A DNA stretch of 31,936 nt from an uncultured Verrucomicrobiae bacterium. Its GTDB lineage: Bacteria; Verrucomicrobiota; Verrucomicrobiia; Verrucomicrobiales; Akkermansiaceae. Position numbers and translations under genes: made by a program. The notes below the pieces were generated by a model. It had not been told where the DNA came from. It did not search any database and was given only the letters and a program-made list of their open reading frames with translations. The stretch is taken from NCBI GenBank assembly GCA_937957985.1, contig CALGOH010000218.1, positions 1-31,936 on the forward strand. The letters are read 5' to 3'. Below are positions 29,091-31,936 of the stretch, one piece after another. Each line of letters begins with the position of its first letter. The first letter of the stretch is position 1.

Positions 29091-30086
29091 ATGCCCCGCC
29101 TCTTCCAGCTCCTCTTGGCTTCAGCTTTTCAGCTTTTCAGCTTTTCAGCATTTACCGCAGTTGCTCAAGCGTCCTCGCTCGAGCAACTGCAAACCTCCTT
29201 CATGGCCCGCTACGACGAGGCCAACGCGACCCGCGACGCCGGTCTCAAGCGTCTGGAGACCAGCTACCTCGGCGTCCTCAAGCGCCACATGGAGAAGGTC
29301 AAGGGCAGCGGCGACCTCTCCCGCGTGCTCCCCGTCCGCGACGAGATCGAGGCGGTCGAGACCGGTGCCGATCCGCTCCCCGCGCTGCCTGACACCGCGG
29401 GCCGCGACCTGAAGAAGATGCGCGAAAAGTATGCCGAGGCCCGCGTCAAGGTCCGCAAGACCCACGCCGAGACCCTGGTTGACCTGGCCGACAAGATGGA
29501 TGAAGCTCTCAAGAAGACCGAGGCCGACCTGACCAAGGCGGGTAAGATCGACGATGCCCTCTCCGCCCAGCGCATGCGCGAGACGCTTGCTGAAGATCGT
29601 GGAATCTCGGCCGCGCGGAAGCTCCTCGATGCGGGTGGAGGAGAGGGGGGAGTCCGCCTCGGCGAGTGGCTGCCTCTGCTGGAGGAGAACATGGATGTGG
29701 TGAACCAAGGTTCCGAACCGGTCGGCAGACTGTCCGATCTCATTCGGGACTTGGGGGACTCGGTCGTCAAAAGGCTTGCGGGCGGCACCGGGATCGAACC
29801 CGCCAAGGTGCTCGTCAGCCCGTCTCCCGCGAGGGTGCGCTTCAAGCCCTCCCAGGGCGTTTCGCGGATCCGCGGCAGGGTGGCCCTCGTGGTGCCCCAG
29901 GGCGACGTGATTTGCAGGATATTCGCCGGGGGGGAGAAGCAGTTTGAGCAACGTCTCAACCGGGAGGGACTTTCCGACAAGTTCGATCTCGAATTTCCTC
30001 CTTCGCGGTTGATTGAACTCGAGGTCGATGAGAACGGACACACGGGGAACGACCGCGTGATCTGGACGGACCTCGAGGTCCGCTGA
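29091..30086 (+). CDS. Secreted coiled-coil protein with NPCBM-like C-terminal domain
   Basis: The 331-residue product has a signal peptide (residues 1-26: basic start, hydrophobic core, cleavage after AVAQA) whose core is encoded by octamer repeats. A long charged helical region, about residues 28-175, is probably coiled coil (KMREKYAEARVKVRKTHAETL, LADKMDEALKKTEADLTKAGKIDDALSAQ). The C-terminal third, about 235-331, has the beta-rich pattern of NPCBM-like carbohydrate-associated domains: RVRFKPSQGVSRIRGRVALVV, DVICRIFAGGEK and a closing DENGHTGNDRVIWTDLEV. Similar proteins are common in Verrucomicrobiota. Function is unknown; the domain suggests binding to a glycan in the periplasm or outside the cell. 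Confidence 0.8.
   Translation: MPRLFQLLLASAFQLFSFSAFTAVAQASSLEQLQTSFMARYDEANATRDAGLKRLETSYLGVLKRHMEKVKGSGDLSRVLPVRDEIEAVETGADPLPALPDTAGRDLKKMREKYAEARVKVRKTHAETLVDLADKMDEALKKTEADLTKAGKIDDALSAQRMRETLAEDRGISAARKLLDAGGGEGGVRLGEWLPLLEENMDVVNQGSEPVGRLSDLIRDLGDSVVKRLAGGTGIEPAKVLVSPSPARVRFKPSQGVSRIRGRVALVVPQGDVICRIFAGGEKQFEQRLNREGLSDKFDLEFPPSRLIELEVDENGHTGNDRVIWTDLEVR
29121..29152 (+). repeat. Octamer repeat H inside a signal peptide
   Basis: Three exact copies of TCAGCTTT and one TCAGCATT in tandem, in frame in the preceding gene's first codons, where they encode the hydrophobic core of its signal peptide. Confidence 0.8.
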
Positions 30087-30176
30087 GGGGGCGGGGACCG
30101 CGTTCCCAACGGGGACCGATCTGCCGGATCCTGCTCGCCGCTTTCCGCCACCCGGGCGTCTCTCTTTTCCGGCTCC

Positions 30177-31936
30177 ATGAGCAAGTCTTCACCGGCGTTC
30201 CCGGAGCAACCGCTGCTGCTTGGGCTGCTCATCGCCACCGGCACGCAGACCCTGGCGGTCCAACTCGCGTCCGTGGCGGGGCTCCTCCGCTTCGAATGGA
30301 TGGCGGCGCTTTTGATCGCCCTCGGTTTTGCCGGCTGGGTGACGAAGCGGGTGGCCACCCTCGACCCGGCCGAAAGACGCAGCCTGGCCGAACCGTGGCG
30401 GGCTCTGTGGCCTTGGTTGATCATCGCCCTGCTGCTGGTCCAGATCATCGTTTATCCGGCGATGATGCACGACTCGCTCTCCTACCGGCTTCCCCGGATG
30501 TTCCTGGCCCTTCAGGAGGGGAGGCTTTCCGGATTCTCCACCACCGACAACCGCATGGTGGCCATGCCCTGGGGCTGGGAGTCCCTGGCGTTGCCCTTTG
30601 CCTCCCTCAACCTGGTCGGTTGGAGCCGGCTGATCGCCCTGTCCTGCTGGGCGGTCGTCTACCAGCTCCTCTTCCGCCCGGCCCGCAACGCGGGAGCCGG
30701 ACCGGCAGGGGCCCGCTGGCTGGCATTGGCCTTCGCCACGGCTCCGTTCTTCATGCTCCAGGCGGCATCCACCGCCAATGATCTGCTCGCCGGGACCCTT
30801 CTGCTTGCCGGAATGTTCCTGATGATGGGGTTCCATCGGGAACCGGGACCGGGACCGGTTCTCGGCTCGCTTCTCGCGCTCGTCCTTGCGGCGAACGTGA
30901 AGCCCCAGTTTCTCGTGCTGGGCCTGCCCTGGCTGGTCTGGTGGGTCGCGGCCCCGGGCAGGCCCGGGAAACGGGTCCGGCCGGTGATCCTTGCCGCGGC
31001 TGCGCCACTGTTTTTCTTCGTCTCCCCGCTGCCGCTCCTCATTGCGAATCACCTCGAGACGGGCTCGATATCCGGGCACCCCGACAGCCGCAGCATGGCG
31101 GCCGCGCCGGCCTGGCGGATGATACCGGCGGGCACGATCCAGTTTCTCGTTCCGCAGCTCCAGCTTCCGGTCTTTCCCGCATCGGAGAGCGTCAAGAAAG
31201 TCGTCCGGGGCCTTCCCGGCATGGATGCGCTCGGAAAGGACATCCCGAAATTCGCACCGGGAGTGTCGATGATGCCGAGCATCGACGGCGCCAGCTTCGG
31301 ACTGGTTCATTTCACCCTGCTGGCAGCCGGGATTCTCGCCGCCTTGAGGCGGTCGAGGCGATTGGCGTCGGCGTGACTCGGGGCCGTGTTGCTGGGCTTC
31401 CTCATTGCCGGCTCGCAGGTGGTGGTCAGCACCATGGCGCGCTCCTTCGCTCCCTTTCTCGTGGTGCTGACTCCCCTGGCGGCGATGGGCCTCGCCGGAT
31501 TCATGGACAGGCGGGCGTCCCGGATCGTGACCGTGGTGGCCTGCCTTGCCGGTCTCGCCACCCTGCTGCTCAATCCCTCGGCCCCCCTCTGGCCCGTGGC
31601 CACCGCGCAAGGAATCGCGCGGGAGGCCGGCAAGGCCGGACTCGTCTCGCAACTCGACCACTACCTCGCCTATCAGGAACGCGCCAGGGTCGGTGCCGGC
31701 ATCCTCGATCCGGTTCCCGATGGTGAGACCGTCGGCGTGCTGATCCGCCAGGTCACTCCGCTGGCGGCTCTCTGGCAGCCCGACTGGCGAAAGCATCGCA
31801 TCGAATACGTCCATGAACTCGACGCCGGGGATTTCCAGCGTGGTGACACCGATTGGCTGCTGATCGCCGGCAAGGTCCGGGAGTTTTATCCCGAAGCCTA
31901 TGGGAGCTACTCGGCGCTCGAAGGCTGGCACGTCGT
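30177..31936 (+). pseudogene. GT39-like polytopic membrane protein, interrupted by in-frame TGA; runs off the window
   Basis: Translation from the ATG at 30177 gives 399 residues ending at a TGA (31374-31376). The same frame then stays open for a further 186 codons to the window end, and its beginning (AVLLGFLIAGSQVVVSTMARSF) reads as a natural membrane segment following the preceding one. The first part has about ten hydrophobic spans and an acidic residue in an extracytoplasmic loop (YPAMMHDSLSYRLPRMFLALQEGRL), as in GT39/PMT-like glycosyltransferases that use a lipid-linked sugar. The region after the stop ends in a soluble part. A nonsense mutation, a sequencing error or readthrough could explain the break. 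The gene is probably the last visible member of the glycan locus, but substrate is unknown. Confidence 0.6.

Noticed and set aside
19139..29152. CRISPR array
   Set aside because: The repeats are 7-8 bp and directly tandem, with no spacers of regular size and no cas genes.
31374..31376. TGA as selenocysteine
   Set aside because: The codon lies between membrane segments of a glycosyltransferase-like protein with no redox role and no obvious downstream hairpin.

Overview
The window is GC-rich bacterial chromosome that best fits a member of the Verrucomicrobiota. The pointers are a secreted SHD1-type protein, a secreted coiled-coil protein with an NPCBM-like end, System II cytochrome c maturation (ResB/CcsA), a GbsR-like regulator plus NusG paralog heading a polysaccharide locus, and many repeats in intergenic DNA. 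The taxonomy is inferred from gene families and was not tested by a search. No rRNA, tRNA, CRISPR array or transposase was seen.

Layout. (1) 1-3.6 kb: a conserved hypothetical gene, then resB and ccsA, linked by ATGA overlaps. (2) 3.6-7.7 kb: a HAD phosphatase and a DUF2288 gene, divergently arranged, then a minus-strand group of four overlapping genes (DoxX-like, DUF2071, membrane-anchored methyltransferase, small membrane protein) behind an SHD1-type secreted protein whose own stop codon seems to be missing. (3) 7.8-12 kb: a nucleotidyltransferase toxin-antitoxin-like pair and dnaE. (4) 12-29 kb: a polysaccharide and sugar-nucleotide locus. It opens with a GbsR-like regulator and a NusG paralog, which are bracketed by two near-identical 17-bp motifs. 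It continues with a UDP-glucuronate decarboxylase, a UDP-HexNAc-type dehydrogenase, GDP-fucose synthase, GDP-mannose dehydratase, a cytidylyltransferase-GHMP kinase fusion, a WecG/TagA glycosyltransferase, the sulfate-activation genes cysC, cysD and cysN, and rmlB. (5) 29-31.9 kb: a secreted coiled-coil protein and a polytopic GT39-like membrane protein broken by an in-frame TGA.

Two features set region 4 apart. First, biosynthetic genes alternate with small toxin-antitoxin-like or accessory modules: DUF433/DUF5615 twice, small-ORF/nucleotidyltransferase twice, a four-helix-bundle gene, Uma2 and HicBA. Two of these modules lie between long, near-identical direct repeats that copy the sequence at the start codon of the downstream gene.

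Second, from 19.1 to 29.2 kb the gaps hold several repeat families. The most striking is a set of degenerate tandem octamers (around GTCNGAAR or GCTGAAAR) arranged as two inverted arms. The 3' arm ends a few bases before a start codon in place of a Shine-Dalgarno sequence. Related repeats run inside coding sequence: they encode the hydrophobic core of a signal peptide and two loops of RmlB. REP-like and 28-bp hairpins supply or straddle stop codons.

Functionally, region 4 would make activated sugars (UDP-xylose-type, UDP-HexNAcA-type, GDP-fucose, a dTDP-sugar intermediate) and PAPS. This suggests a fucose-containing, possibly sulfated surface glycan. No sulfotransferase is visible here, so sulfation is an inference.
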